In this document: piece after piece, positions 26,525 through 35,043 of the stretch | How positions within the stretch are numbered: the first letter of the stretch is position 1 | How the letters are laid out: each line of letters opens with the position of its first letter | From: Murimonas intestini | GTDB lineage: Bacteria; Bacillota; Clostridia; Lachnospirales; Lachnospiraceae | Length of the DNA: 64,000 nucleotides | Assembly: GCA_003148945.1 (NCBI GenBank) | Contig: QGGY01000002.1 | Location: 124,001-188,000 of the forward strand | Direction of reading: 5' to 3' | Notes under the pieces: generated by a model | Told to the model about the DNA's origin: nothing | What the model saw: the letters and a program-made list of their open reading frames with translations, nothing else | The model's database searches: none | Program-made: the position numbers and the translations under genes

Positions 26525-28204
26525 CTACAGCTTCAGATCCCACATACCACAGAACGGGTCAGCAGGGCTGCTTCCTTTAAATTCTGATTCTCCCGTCAGC
26601 TTCTTCAACACTGCCCTTCTGGTATACTTAGTTTCAGTATATGCATTGATATAAGTGCCCACCATCGGTATATCCATGAGCAGATACGGGCTTTGAAAGG
26701 ATACTGCCACAGTCGGAATATCCTTCGTGTAAGAAGGAATTTCTCCCATCACCACAGACTTCCACACAATCCGGTATCCCGCCTTTGCGCCAAGATAATA
26801 CAACATCAAATCATATTTTTCAGAAATTTCACCAAAGGATGCTCCTCCTTTACCGATACTGGGAATCTGCTGAATATCAATTTCACTGACCTCAAATCCC
26901 TTTTCGCGAAGCCCCTCCAGAAAATTCAGGTACTGTGAATCCGTACTATATCGTACAGACTTGACACTTTCTATATTGACAAGCAATATCCTCCTGTACT
27001 TTTCCGGGGTAATGGGGAGTATCTTATCCCTGTCCTTTACAAGGGTAACAGCACTGTCTGCACACTCATATGCCAGCTTTTCATGTTTCTCACACCGAAT
27101 ACAACTATTCTCCGGCTTTTCTTCCGGAAGAGGTCTTTCATACAATCTCAGTTTTGCTTTCAGAGCCAGAATCCTCATTACAGCATCATCCAGTCTCTCC
27201 GGCGTAATAATGCCATCCTCATATCCTTTTTTCATAAAAGCTACATCTTCATCATGATTTACTGTAAAAAGCATCATATCAATGCCAGCCGCAATCATAT
27301 AGGGAACCGCTTTATCTCTCGCCATGGCGTTTGTAAAACCGGCCATGTGAGTATCATCTGAAACAATAACACCATTGAATCCCAGTCTGCCTCTCAACAG
27401 GCCATTTAGCAGCTCTGGTGAAAGGGATGCCGGCAGAATATCTCTGTCCTCCTGATCCGGATTATAATATTTACTGCAGGCCGGACACTTAATATGTGCC
27501 GCCATCACAGAATCCGCCCCTGCCTCAATCAGTGCCTTATATACTTTTCCATAAGTCTCATCCCACTCCGTCACCGACTTTGTATTTACAGAAGCGAGCC
27601 AGTGCTGATCCCTAAAATCCATTCCGTCACCCGGAAAATGTTTAATTGCCACGGCCATTCCGTTATCATGACAGCCATCCATATACGCTTTCGCCATCTC
27701 GATCACTGTATCCGGATCACTTCCATAAGTACGGGTACAGGTAACCGGACTCATAAAGTTATAATTGATATCGATAATCGGGGCATAGGACCAGTTACAA
27801 CCCACTTCTCCCCCTTCCTTTGCACTTATTTCCCCCACAATCTTTGCAAAACGTGTCTCCCCGGCCGCAGCAATCTGCATCGGTGATCCGAAGAAAGTTC
27901 CAGTTGTGAGCACTCCATTCCCGCCGCACTCAAAATTTCCGGAAAACAACAAAGGTATATGGGACCGCCGGCTCATTCTGCGAACATATTTTACCAGTTC
28001 TTCCCTGGTTCCACCCCGGAACATAATTCCACCGGGATTAATCCCGCTAAAGGCCATCTCCTCCTCTTCATCATTGCAATTCCAGATAGTTTCACAGAAA
28101 ATCTGCCCCAGCTTATCTTCTGCAGACATATCCGCAAAGGTTTTGCATACCCATGCTTCCTGTTTCTCATCCAGAAAAAATGGATTCCCCTTCAAATCAA
28201 TCAT
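26525..28204 (-). CDS. Glycoside hydrolase family 3 protein
   Basis: 559 residues, cytosolic (no signal peptide). The N-terminal TIM barrel carries KHFPGDGMDFRDQHW (188-202), the hexosaminidase/glucosidase loop, and VIVSDDTHMAGF with the nucleophile Asp (about 283). A C-terminal alpha/beta sandwich spans about 385-540. The shorter GH3 layout and the KHFPG motif resemble NagZ-like beta-N-acetylhexosaminidases, though a beta-glucosidase is possible. The substrate is probably imported by the ABC system encoded upstream. AGGAGG lies 8 bases before the ATG. Confidence 0.9.
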   Translation of the reverse strand: MIDLKGNPFFLDEKQEAWVCKTFADMSAEDKLGQIFCETIWNCNDEEEEMAFSGINPGGIMFRGGTREELVKYVRRMSRRSHIPLLFSGNFECGGNGVLTTGTFFGSPMQIAAAGETRFAKIVGEISAKEGGEVGCNWSYAPIIDINYNFMSPVTCTRTYGSDPDTVIEMAKAYMDGCHDNGMAVAIKHFPGDGMDFRDQHWLASVNTKSVTEWDETYGKVYKALIEAGADSVMAAHIKCPACSKYYNPDQEDRDILPASLSPELLNGLLRGRLGFNGVIVSDDTHMAGFTNAMARDKAVPYMIAAGIDMMLFTVNHDEDVAFMKKGYEDGIITPERLDDAVMRILALKAKLRLYERPLPEEKPENSCIRCEKHEKLAYECADSAVTLVKDRDKILPITPEKYRRILLVNIESVKSVRYSTDSQYLNFLEGLREKGFEVSEIDIQQIPSIGKGGASFGEISEKYDLMLYYLGAKAGYRIVWKSVVMGEIPSYTKDIPTVAVSFQSPYLLMDIPMVGTYINAYTETKYTRRAVLKKLTGESEFKGSSPADPFCGMWDLKL

Positions 28205-28216
28205 TGTCCTGTCCTC

Positions 28217-29371
28217 CTATATCAATTTCATATATGCGATACGCTCTACCCCTTGTATAATCTGTCTTGTCTGTATCGGGTACCCCTGTCCGTCCAGTAT
28301 TATCTCTAATACATTCTGTGTATCCATACAGACTACAAATAACTTATCCCGCCATAGTGCCAGTTGTCTGGGATTATTTCCCGCCAAAGGAAATTCCTGT
28401 TTTTTTTCCAGTAACCCGTTTTCTAAAACTGTAAAAACAGTAAGCACATCCGGTCTTCTCGTGATGGTGTACAGTTTTCTCTTATTGTAATTTAATAAAA
28501 TCCCGGATGGATGCGGATAGTCAAATGATGTGCAGGGAATATCCCCTGGCCGGCCGTCTACCACCATCAATTCCTGCTGCTTACTCCAGCCGTCACTCTT
28601 CTCTCTAAACACTGTGATCAGGGGTTCTATTTCCGATACAACATATACATATTCCTGCTCCTCCTGATCTGAAAAGTGTACACTCAGAACATTCCGGGGA
28701 CCGGTCATTGGCCGGTGCTTTAGTATCCCGACCGGAATAAACTGCTCTTTTTCATCACTGATGCGATATATCCTGGTCTCGTCATTCCCCCTCATCGGTA
28801 TGTAAATAAGTTTTTTCTCCTGCGCATAATACAAATCATGAGGCGCCGGACTGTCCTGAAAAACAGGAAGCGTACCTCTACCGCGGAAAACAATGTGATC
28901 CTTAAGCTCCCCGATGCTTCCTGTATCTGTTCTGCGAAACATACACAGACTGGCCTCATCAGAGGCAAACTCTGTTACAAGCCTGCCTTTTTCATTGCAG
29001 TAAGTCACACAAACCTTAGATAAATTACTGCCATGGTTCAGCACAACAGCATATCTTTCCGTCAGTACAATGCCCACAGGAAACCCGCCATAAGAATTGC
29101 ATCTTTCAAGCAGTGTCAGAGTATGATTTTTCTCTATGCGGTAAACCTGAAGTTCTCCTCCCGGAGTATTTTCCTCATGATAATTTGTTTCACATGCTGC
29201 AAACAGCAGCCTCTTTTCCTTGTCACAGGCCAGCATGCTGATACTTTTTCCAGTATCAATTGTCTGACACAGGGAAGTTCTCTCTTTCTCATACTGATAC
29301 AACAGCAGTTTTCCGCCCTGACTGGCATTATAACTTTCCGCCCATGTACCGATTACCATATATTTTTCCAT
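28217..29371 (-). CDS. Beta-propeller lactonase-family protein (6-phosphogluconolactonase-like)
   Basis: 384 residues with the seven-bladed propeller pattern of the YbhE/Pgl family (IGTWAESYNASQGGKLLLYQ, later YPHPSGILLNYNKRKLYTITR and NNPRQLALW). Cytosolic. It could hydrolyse a sugar lactone; many relatives are of unknown use. The ATG has no near ribosome site: AGGAGG (29408-29413) is 36 bases upstream, separated by a 10-bp hairpin (29381-29405) that, if folded, would bring the effective spacing to about 11. Between the solute-binding protein and GH3 genes. Confidence 0.82.
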   Translation of the reverse strand: MEKYMVIGTWAESYNASQGGKLLLYQYEKERTSLCQTIDTGKSISMLACDKEKRLLFAACETNYHEENTPGGELQVYRIEKNHTLTLLERCNSYGGFPVGIVLTERYAVVLNHGSNLSKVCVTYCNEKGRLVTEFASDEASLCMFRRTDTGSIGELKDHIVFRGRGTLPVFQDSPAPHDLYYAQEKKLIYIPMRGNDETRIYRISDEKEQFIPVGILKHRPMTGPRNVLSVHFSDQEEQEYVYVVSEIEPLITVFREKSDGWSKQQELMVVDGRPGDIPCTSFDYPHPSGILLNYNKRKLYTITRRPDVLTVFTVLENGLLEKKQEFPLAGNNPRQLALWRDKLFVVCMDTQNVLEIILDGQGYPIQTRQIIQGVERIAYMKLI

Positions 29372-29380
29372 AGTATAAGA

Positions 29381-29405
29381 ATGGCTGCTGATGTGCAGCA
29401 GCCAT
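29381..29405 (-). promoter_or_regulatory. Hairpin between Shine-Dalgarno and start codon of the lactonase-like gene
   Basis: ATGGCTGCTG and CAGCAGCCAT pair perfectly around CACAT (minus strand). AGGAGG lies 2 bases before it and the start codon 9 bases after it. It may also protect the upstream solute-binding-protein mRNA. Confidence 0.7.
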
Positions 29406-29423
29406 ATCCTCCTATCAATTTAA

Positions 29424-30893
29424 CTACTTTCCAAGAAATTCATCCAGCTGCCTCTGTTTTTCATCCATATAAGCCTGAAGCCCCGCTTCATACAGAGCAT
29501 TATTAAACTGTTCAATGGTGGCATCAATATCTCCTGCAAATCCCCACTCCAGAAGTGTTTCATACTGAGCCAGTACAGACTGCAGTGCTGTGTACTCTGC
29601 AGAAACAGAAGAGTTGTCCATCACAAATCCCATCGCACAGGTCTTATCTGCGCTCTCATTGAATGCTTTCAGCTGTTCATAAAGATCTGCCTCATCACCT
29701 TCCCATACATGGGCAAGATAAGCATTTCCTGCTTTCCAGGCGGCTTTATCCGCGTACCCTGAGGATTCCGGACCATCTGCTGCAAAACCATCATCTGTCA
29801 CCACATAATGTTCACCCTCGATACCATAGCTCAGAAGGTTTACCACTTCCTCATCGGTGTAAAGAAGATTCATAAATTCCATAGCCTTTTCAGGATATTT
29901 GGAATTAGTTGGAATCGTCCACATCCAGCTCTGCACGCTCATGGTAAATGCCGCCGGATGACCAATAACTGCCGCCTCCAGTTCATAATTCTGAACTGTA
30001 TTCTGGTTCTCCACGATTGCCCCTGGTTTCCAGCTCTGCATATAGGAAGCTGCAAGCCCGTTGGAAAGCAGCATCTGCACAGAATTGGAAGAATCTGTGG
30101 TTATGTCAGGATAAATATACCCCGCTTGGTTCCATTGAGTCGTCAGTTCTACCAGATCACGGAATTCCTCAGATTCAAACAAGTTCGATACTACCGGCTC
30201 ATTGTAGTCCATAAGAACTCCCAGCCTGTCTGCCAAAAAATCTACTTTTTTAAACTGTTTTACAAAGAACGGAGACTGTGTGGCAGAGGCGCCTGTCACA
30301 TAAAGTTCAGGATGCGCCTCATGTATCTGTTCAAAAATCGGTGTCAGATCTTCATAGTCAGACACTGTAGAAAGATCAATTCCTAATTCATCTATTATAT
30401 CTTTCCTGAAAAGGAATGCATTCTGTGCACCAAGGTCACGGCATGTGGTCACTCCATATATTTCACCATCAACAGACGCCGCATCCAAATAATCCTGTCC
30501 AATCACTTCTTTAATTCCCTGGCCATACTCATCCAGCAGATCGTTCAGACCGGTGAGCTGTCCTTTGGATACATATCCTGAGATACCAGTGCCAAAGAAA
30601 CGTCCGAACATCACATCCAGCTGTTCACTGGGTGATGATAGGATCAAAGTCAGCTGGTCATTAATGTTTCCATAAGTGAAGGCTTCCAGGGTTACAGTGC
30701 ATCCTATTTTCTCCTGTGCAAGCTCACTCAGCGCCGCTTCAATCTTATCAATATCGGCTGGAATCTCAGCATACGCATAACTCACTACCAGATTTGGCAT
30801 TTCTTCTGCGAGAACTGTCGCCGGGCTTGTAAAACTCATAGCAGATACCGCAACAGCGCTGGCAAGCAGCATACTTAAAGTTCTTTTTTTCAT
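29424..30893 (-). CDS. Extracellular carbohydrate-binding protein of ABC transporter (family 1)
   Basis: 489 residues. The signal peptide ends near VLAEE and has no lipobox Cys, unusual for a Gram-positive binding protein, so anchoring is unclear. The mature part is a family-1 periplasmic-binding fold of the LplA/YtcQ type (GQDYLDAASVDGEIYGVTT, FRKDIIDELGIDL, WMWTIPTNSKYPEKAMEF). Third gene of the operon after two permeases. Ligand probably an oligosaccharide or uronide-containing glycan, judged only from permease type. Confidence 0.9.
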   Translation of the reverse strand: MKKRTLSMLLASAVAVSAMSFTSPATVLAEEMPNLVVSYAYAEIPADIDKIEAALSELAQEKIGCTVTLEAFTYGNINDQLTLILSSPSEQLDVMFGRFFGTGISGYVSKGQLTGLNDLLDEYGQGIKEVIGQDYLDAASVDGEIYGVTTCRDLGAQNAFLFRKDIIDELGIDLSTVSDYEDLTPIFEQIHEAHPELYVTGASATQSPFFVKQFKKVDFLADRLGVLMDYNEPVVSNLFESEEFRDLVELTTQWNQAGYIYPDITTDSSNSVQMLLSNGLAASYMQSWKPGAIVENQNTVQNYELEAAVIGHPAAFTMSVQSWMWTIPTNSKYPEKAMEFMNLLYTDEEVVNLLSYGIEGEHYVVTDDGFAADGPESSGYADKAAWKAGNAYLAHVWEGDEADLYEQLKAFNESADKTCAMGFVMDNSSVSAEYTALQSVLAQYETLLEWGFAGDIDATIEQFNNALYEAGLQAYMDEKQRQLDEFLGK

Positions 30894-30932
30894 TTTTCCT
30901 TTTCCTTTCTTTAAATAAATTTATGTGAAGGA

Positions 30933-31823
30933 TCAACCCTTGACACCACCTACAACAATACCTCTGACAAAACCTTTCTGCAGGAACGGATATACAATTA
31001 ATAACGGAAGTGTTCCGACTACTGCAATGGCCATTCTTACCGTATTGCTTGGAAGTGCAACTCTGGAACTGGCAATTCCTCCCATGGAAGACAGAGCCTG
31101 GATACTCTTAATCATCTCGTTAAGTACATTTTGAATACTGTACAGGCTGGAGTCTGTCAGATAAATAAGACCGTTATTCCAGTCATTCCAGTAAGAAAGT
31201 CCAATGAAGAGAACCAGGGTTGCAATCAGCGGCTTTGTCAGCGGAAGTACTATTTTAGAAAATATCTTCCCCTCGCTTGCTCCATCGATTCTTCCTGATT
31301 CCAGAATCTCCAAAGGAATACTCGATTGAAAATAACTGCGTGCCATGATTACAAAAAATGCTTTCACCATTAAGTTCGGAAACAAAAGTGCCCAAATCGT
31401 ATTCTTCATATGAAATACGGTCGCCCACATTATATAACTCGGCACAAGTCCCCCGTTAAACAAAAGCGTAAATAGTACCAGAAAAGAGAGTATATTTCTT
31501 CCAGGCAGTTCTTTTCTGGAAAGCGGATACGCCAGCAAAAGTGTCATGCTCACCCCCATCAAGGTTCCCAGCACTGTCACAAACACAGAGATCCCGTATG
31601 CATGAATGATCTTACCGCCCTGGCTGAACAGATAAATGTATGCATCCAGGCTCCACTTTTTAGGAAAGAAAGAATATCCATACTGCATGATAGATTTATC
31701 CTCTGTAAATGACGAAATGATCAGCAGCAAAAAGGGAATTAAGCAACACAGTGAAAAAAACCAGAGGAAAATATTTTTAATCACACCATAAAGAGTGATT
31801 TGTCTTTTTACTTTTAGATACAT
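30933..31823 (-). CDS. Carbohydrate ABC transporter permease (LplC/YtcP type)
   Basis: About 296 residues with six membrane helices and the EAA loop ESGRIDGASEGKIFSKIVLP. It belongs to the MalG-like inner-membrane subunits of the LplBC/YteP-YtcP group. I start at 31823, 10 bases after AGGAGG; the upstream ATG overlaps that site. No ATPase gene is present in the operon, so a shared MsmX-type ATPase encoded elsewhere must drive it. Confidence 0.92.
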   Translation of the reverse strand: MYLKVKRQITLYGVIKNIFLWFFSLCCLIPFLLLIISSFTEDKSIMQYGYSFFPKKWSLDAYIYLFSQGGKIIHAYGISVFVTVLGTLMGVSMTLLLAYPLSRKELPGRNILSFLVLFTLLFNGGLVPSYIMWATVFHMKNTIWALLFPNLMVKAFFVIMARSYFQSSIPLEILESGRIDGASEGKIFSKIVLPLTKPLIATLVLFIGLSYWNDWNNGLIYLTDSSLYSIQNVLNEMIKSIQALSSMGGIASSRVALPSNTVRMAIAVVGTLPLLIVYPFLQKGFVRGIVVGGVKG

Positions 31824-31838
31824 GCTCCTCATACCTCC

Positions 31839-32756
31839 TTAGAATATGGCGTCATCCGGACTTATTTTCCGTACAATCAGATTTGCCGCAATAATGATAA
31901 CAAATCCTACCACAGCCTGATACAACCCCGCAGCTGACGACATACTAATATCTCCTAATTCCAACAAGCCGCGATATACATATGTATCCAATACATTGGT
32001 CGCCTGCAAAATTGCCCCGGAATTTTGAGGAACCTGATAAAATAATCCGAAATCCGAATAGAAAATGCGGCCAATATTCAGCATAGTCAGTGTAATAATC
32101 GTAGGCTTAAGCAGCGGAATAGTCATATACCGGATCTTCTGCCAGGCAGTCACCCCATCCAGCGTGGCAGCTTCAAAAATTGAATCATCAAATCCCAGAA
32201 TCGTTGCAAGATACATCACACTGGCATATCCGGCATTCTTCCAGGTATTTACAAATACCAGGATAAACGGCCAGTATTTAGACTCCATATACCAGTTCAC
32301 CGGCTTACCCCCAAATGGAATCAAAATACCTTTATTGACCAGCCCATTGGTACCCAGGAAAGCGTACACCAGATAGCTGACTACAACATATGATATTATA
32401 TAAGGTATCAATACACATGCCTGATGGAAGGATCGCAGCTTCTTATTCCTGATCTCCGACAGGAAAATCGCAAGAGCCAAAGATACTACTAACGCAAGAA
32501 TGATAAATACCAGATTGTAAAGGATTGTATTTCTGGTAATGATCCACGCATCCTTGGTACGGAACAAATATTTAAAATTTTCAAACCCACACCAGGGACT
32601 CTGGAAAATACCTGTCTGAAAATTCACCTTTTTGAAAGCGATCACTAATCCAGCCATGGGTATATAGTTATTGATCAAAAGATAAATCATGCCGGGCAGC
32701 ATCATTATATAAAGCCATTTGTATCTCACAATGTTCTTTCTAGTCTTAGATTTCAT
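31839..32756 (-). CDS. Carbohydrate ABC transporter permease (LplB/YteP type)
   Basis: 305 residues with six helices and the EAA loop FEAATLDGVTAWQKIRYMTIP. N-terminal RYKWLYIMMLPGMIYLLI is typical of LplB-like subunits. First gene of the eight-gene operon; AGGAGG lies 7 bases before the ATG. It diverges from the AraC regulator gene across 272 bp that hold the regulator promoter and presumably its binding sites. Confidence 0.93.
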   Translation of the reverse strand: MKSKTRKNIVRYKWLYIMMLPGMIYLLINNYIPMAGLVIAFKKVNFQTGIFQSPWCGFENFKYLFRTKDAWIITRNTILYNLVFIILALVVSLALAIFLSEIRNKKLRSFHQACVLIPYIISYVVVSYLVYAFLGTNGLVNKGILIPFGGKPVNWYMESKYWPFILVFVNTWKNAGYASVMYLATILGFDDSIFEAATLDGVTAWQKIRYMTIPLLKPTIITLTMLNIGRIFYSDFGLFYQVPQNSGAILQATNVLDTYVYRGLLELGDISMSSAAGLYQAVVGFVIIIAANLIVRKISPDDAIF

Positions 32757-32955
32757 GTTTTCTCCTCCTCTTGATCCATATTTTATATGATTGGTATATC
32801 AAAATCCATTACCTAACAGTCCATTCAGCTTCAATTTTGTTACCTATTCTTTTAAATAAAATCTTAAGCAGCTTACTATTTCCATATTTTCCCATATATA
32901 GTTAAGAATTCAAAATATAGAAAGTAAAATTTTTCACTAAATTTGTGATTGATAG

Positions 32956-32984
32956 TTGAGATTGGTAACTTTTCTTTGTATAAT
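32956..32984 (+). promoter_or_regulatory. Predicted sigma-A promoter of the AraC regulator gene
   Basis: TTGAGA (32956-32961) and TATAAT (32979-32984) with an exact 17-base spacer, 45 bases before the ATG. Confidence 0.7.
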
Positions 32985-33028
32985 AATATTGATCTGAAAC
33001 ATTAAAACATACAGGTGAGGAAAATTAA

Positions 33029-34078
33029 ATGGATACTTTTATGACAATTTTAAGTGAAGAGACAGGTTCCCGTCGTTCTGTGTATTCGTATCAGTATCTT
33101 CGCAATAATAATCAGATGGGCTACCATACAGAAGACAGGAATGGTTCCCTGTATCATTGTCTGAATCAGGATATAATGGTCTCCATATTGCAGTATCAGC
33201 GTGAAAAAAATGTAAAGATCAGCATGTTCCTTAATGATATTCCATTTAACCATGAAATTTCTGATTTGGAAATGCCCCGCCACCGAAATGATTTTATTGA
33301 ATTAACCTATGTCATTCAGGGTACCATTTCTGTCATTGTTGATCAGGAATTGATGACCTTTACAGAGAATGAGTTATACCTGATCAATCCCAATGTGCCC
33401 TTTCAGGAGAAAAAAAATATATCCGATGCTGTTGTTTTTAATATCAGTCTTCGTTCTTCCTTTTTTAATGAGATATTATTGTCAAATATTCCGGAGGATT
33501 CTCTTCAGGGTTTCCTGCGAAAATGTCTTATGAACGAAAAAAACAGCGCTAAGATGCTCCGCTTCACACCTTCCATCCATTCTGTACAAAAAAAAATCAG
33601 TGATGTCTATTCACTGATTCTGACAGAATATAAAACCCGTGCTACAGGTTATATGCTTATTATACAGGGTTATTTCACAAGGCTACTGGACTATCTGGTA
33701 TCGAACTATCAATTTTCTTTTTCGGAAGATGTGAAGAATAAATACAAAGAATATATGTTTCAGGAAGTCAAAAATTATTTGTACACCCATTATCAGGTGG
33801 TTCAGCTGCAGGATTTAGAAGACACATTTCACTACAGCGGAAATTATTTTAACCGTCTTATCCAAACCTTTACCGGAAAAAGCTACTCCTCTTACCTGAT
33901 CCATATCCGTCTCAAGATTGCAAGGGACATGCTTGAATACTCCACAAAAAAAATCGATGACATTATGGAACAGGTGGGATACCACAACAAAGGATTCTTT
34001 TATAAAGTATTCACAGAAAAATACGGAAAAACTCCCGCTGCTTATCGGCGGGAGTTAAAGAAGCAGGACGGCAGGTAA
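33029..34078 (+). CDS. AraC-family regulator of the glycan operon
   Basis: 349 residues: N-terminal extension (1-70), cupin-like sensing domain (about 75-170; RHRNDFIELTYVIQGTISV) and C-terminal double helix-turn-helix (about 245-345; YFNRLIQTFTGKSYSSYLI, then IMEQVGYHNKGFFYKVF). The sensing domain resembles that of the partial AraC protein at the left edge. It is divergent to the two permease genes, the standard place for the activator of a sugar operon. GAGG lies 8 bases before the ATG. Confidence 0.93.
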   Translation: MDTFMTILSEETGSRRSVYSYQYLRNNNQMGYHTEDRNGSLYHCLNQDIMVSILQYQREKNVKISMFLNDIPFNHEISDLEMPRHRNDFIELTYVIQGTISVIVDQELMTFTENELYLINPNVPFQEKKNISDAVVFNISLRSSFFNEILLSNIPEDSLQGFLRKCLMNEKNSAKMLRFTPSIHSVQKKISDVYSLILTEYKTRATGYMLIIQGYFTRLLDYLVSNYQFSFSEDVKNKYKEYMFQEVKNYLYTHYQVVQLQDLEDTFHYSGNYFNRLIQTFTGKSYSSYLIHIRLKIARDMLEYSTKKIDDIMEQVGYHNKGFFYKVFTEKYGKTPAAYRRELKKQDGR

Positions 34079-34091
34079 AACCTCCGTCCTG
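34064..34091. terminator. Hairpin at the AraC/sigG convergent junction
   Basis: CAGGACGG and CCGTCCTG pair, with an inner AGG/CCT, around the AraC stop codon. There is no clear U-run in either direction, so termination is only likely. Confidence 0.4.
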
Positions 34092-34157
34092 TAACTTCAT
34101 TCCTAGTCTGTCATGCTGCTCACATATATCCTATCCGGGTTATTTTTTTCAAATATC

Positions 34158-34934
34158 TTATTTCAGATAATTCTTCATACTCTTAAGAGCATTTTTTTCC
34201 AGCCTGCTCACCTGGGCCTGGGAAATGCCTATCTCATCAGCCACCTCCATCTGTGTTTTCCCCTCATAGAATCTCAGTTCAATGATATGCCTCTCCCTCT
34301 CATTGAGCCTGTCTATAGCTTCATTCAGCGAAAGGACCTCGACCCAGTTCTCCTCTTTATTCTTCTTATCACTGATCTGGTCCATCACGTAGAGTGTATC
34401 GCCTCCCTCTGTATAGACAGGGTCATAAAGGCTGACCGGGCTTTGTATGGCATCCATTGCAAACACAATGTCCTCTTTTGCTATCCCTATCTCCTCGGCT
34501 ATCTCATTGATGGTCGGTTCCTTTAAATGTTTTTTAATATAGCCCTCTTTCGCATATATTGCTTTATACGCCGTATCACGAAGGGAACGGCTGACACGGA
34601 TACTGTTGTTGTCCCGCAGATACCGCCTGATCTCACCGATGATCATCGGAACCGCATAAGTAGAGAATTTAACATTCAGGGTAGAATCAAAATTATCTAT
34701 AGCCTTTATCAGGCCTATACACCCTATCTGGAATAAGTCGTCAGCATTTTCATTGCTGCTTCCAAAACGTTTTATCACACTTAGAACAAGGCGGAGGTTC
34801 CCTTTTATATAGAGTTCCCTGGCCTCTTTATCACCCTCCTGTATCTTTGCAAACAGAGTTACTTTTTCATCATTTGTTAAAAGTGGGAGTTTTGCTGTAT
34901 TCACACCACAGATTTCTACTTTATTAAGAGCCAT
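34158..34934 (-). CDS. sigG: RNA polymerase sporulation sigma factor SigG
   Basis: 258 residues. Forespore-specific late sigma factor. The N-terminus MALNKVEICGVNTAKLPLL is characteristic of SigG; region 2 (NLRLVLSVIKRFGSSNENADDLFQIG), region 3 and region 4 (RLNERERHIIELRFYEGKTQMEVADEIGISQAQVSRLEK) are complete. AGGAGG is 9 bases before the ATG at 34934. The start codon lies inside a 19-bp leader hairpin. In many Clostridia sigG follows sigE; here its neighbours are ABC-F and the AraC regulator, so the order is rearranged. Confidence 0.96.
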   Translation of the reverse strand: MALNKVEICGVNTAKLPLLTNDEKVTLFAKIQEGDKEARELYIKGNLRLVLSVIKRFGSSNENADDLFQIGCIGLIKAIDNFDSTLNVKFSTYAVPMIIGEIRRYLRDNNSIRVSRSLRDTAYKAIYAKEGYIKKHLKEPTINEIAEEIGIAKEDIVFAMDAIQSPVSLYDPVYTEGGDTLYVMDQISDKKNKEENWVEVLSLNEAIDRLNERERHIIELRFYEGKTQMEVADEIGISQAQVSRLEKNALKSMKNYLK

Positions 34935-34989
34935 AATAAGAATCCTCCTAGAACTATTTTCTAGTAAAATGATTCTCACTATGGCTCTT
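34926..34989 (-). promoter_or_regulatory. sigG 5' leader hairpin covering the start codon
   Basis: Arms 34926-34944 and 34971-34989 give 19 pairs as minus-strand RNA (two G-U). The right half of the stem contains the sigG ATG (34932-34934), and AGGAGG (34944-34949) begins at the stem edge. Inner stem CTAGAA/TTCTAG. Translation should be low unless the hairpin is excluded, as described for readthrough spoIIIG mRNA in Bacillus subtilis. Confidence 0.75.
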
Positions 34990-35043
34990 TCGTATTCGCT
35001 CAGGCCGAAAATTTAATAAAGTTTTGCCCCTTGACAAAACAAG

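Noticed and set aside
24345-34150. Integrative element with integrase between the two leader copies
   Set aside because: No recombinase, transfer or phage gene is present; only the repeats support an insertion, so it is kept as a hypothesis.
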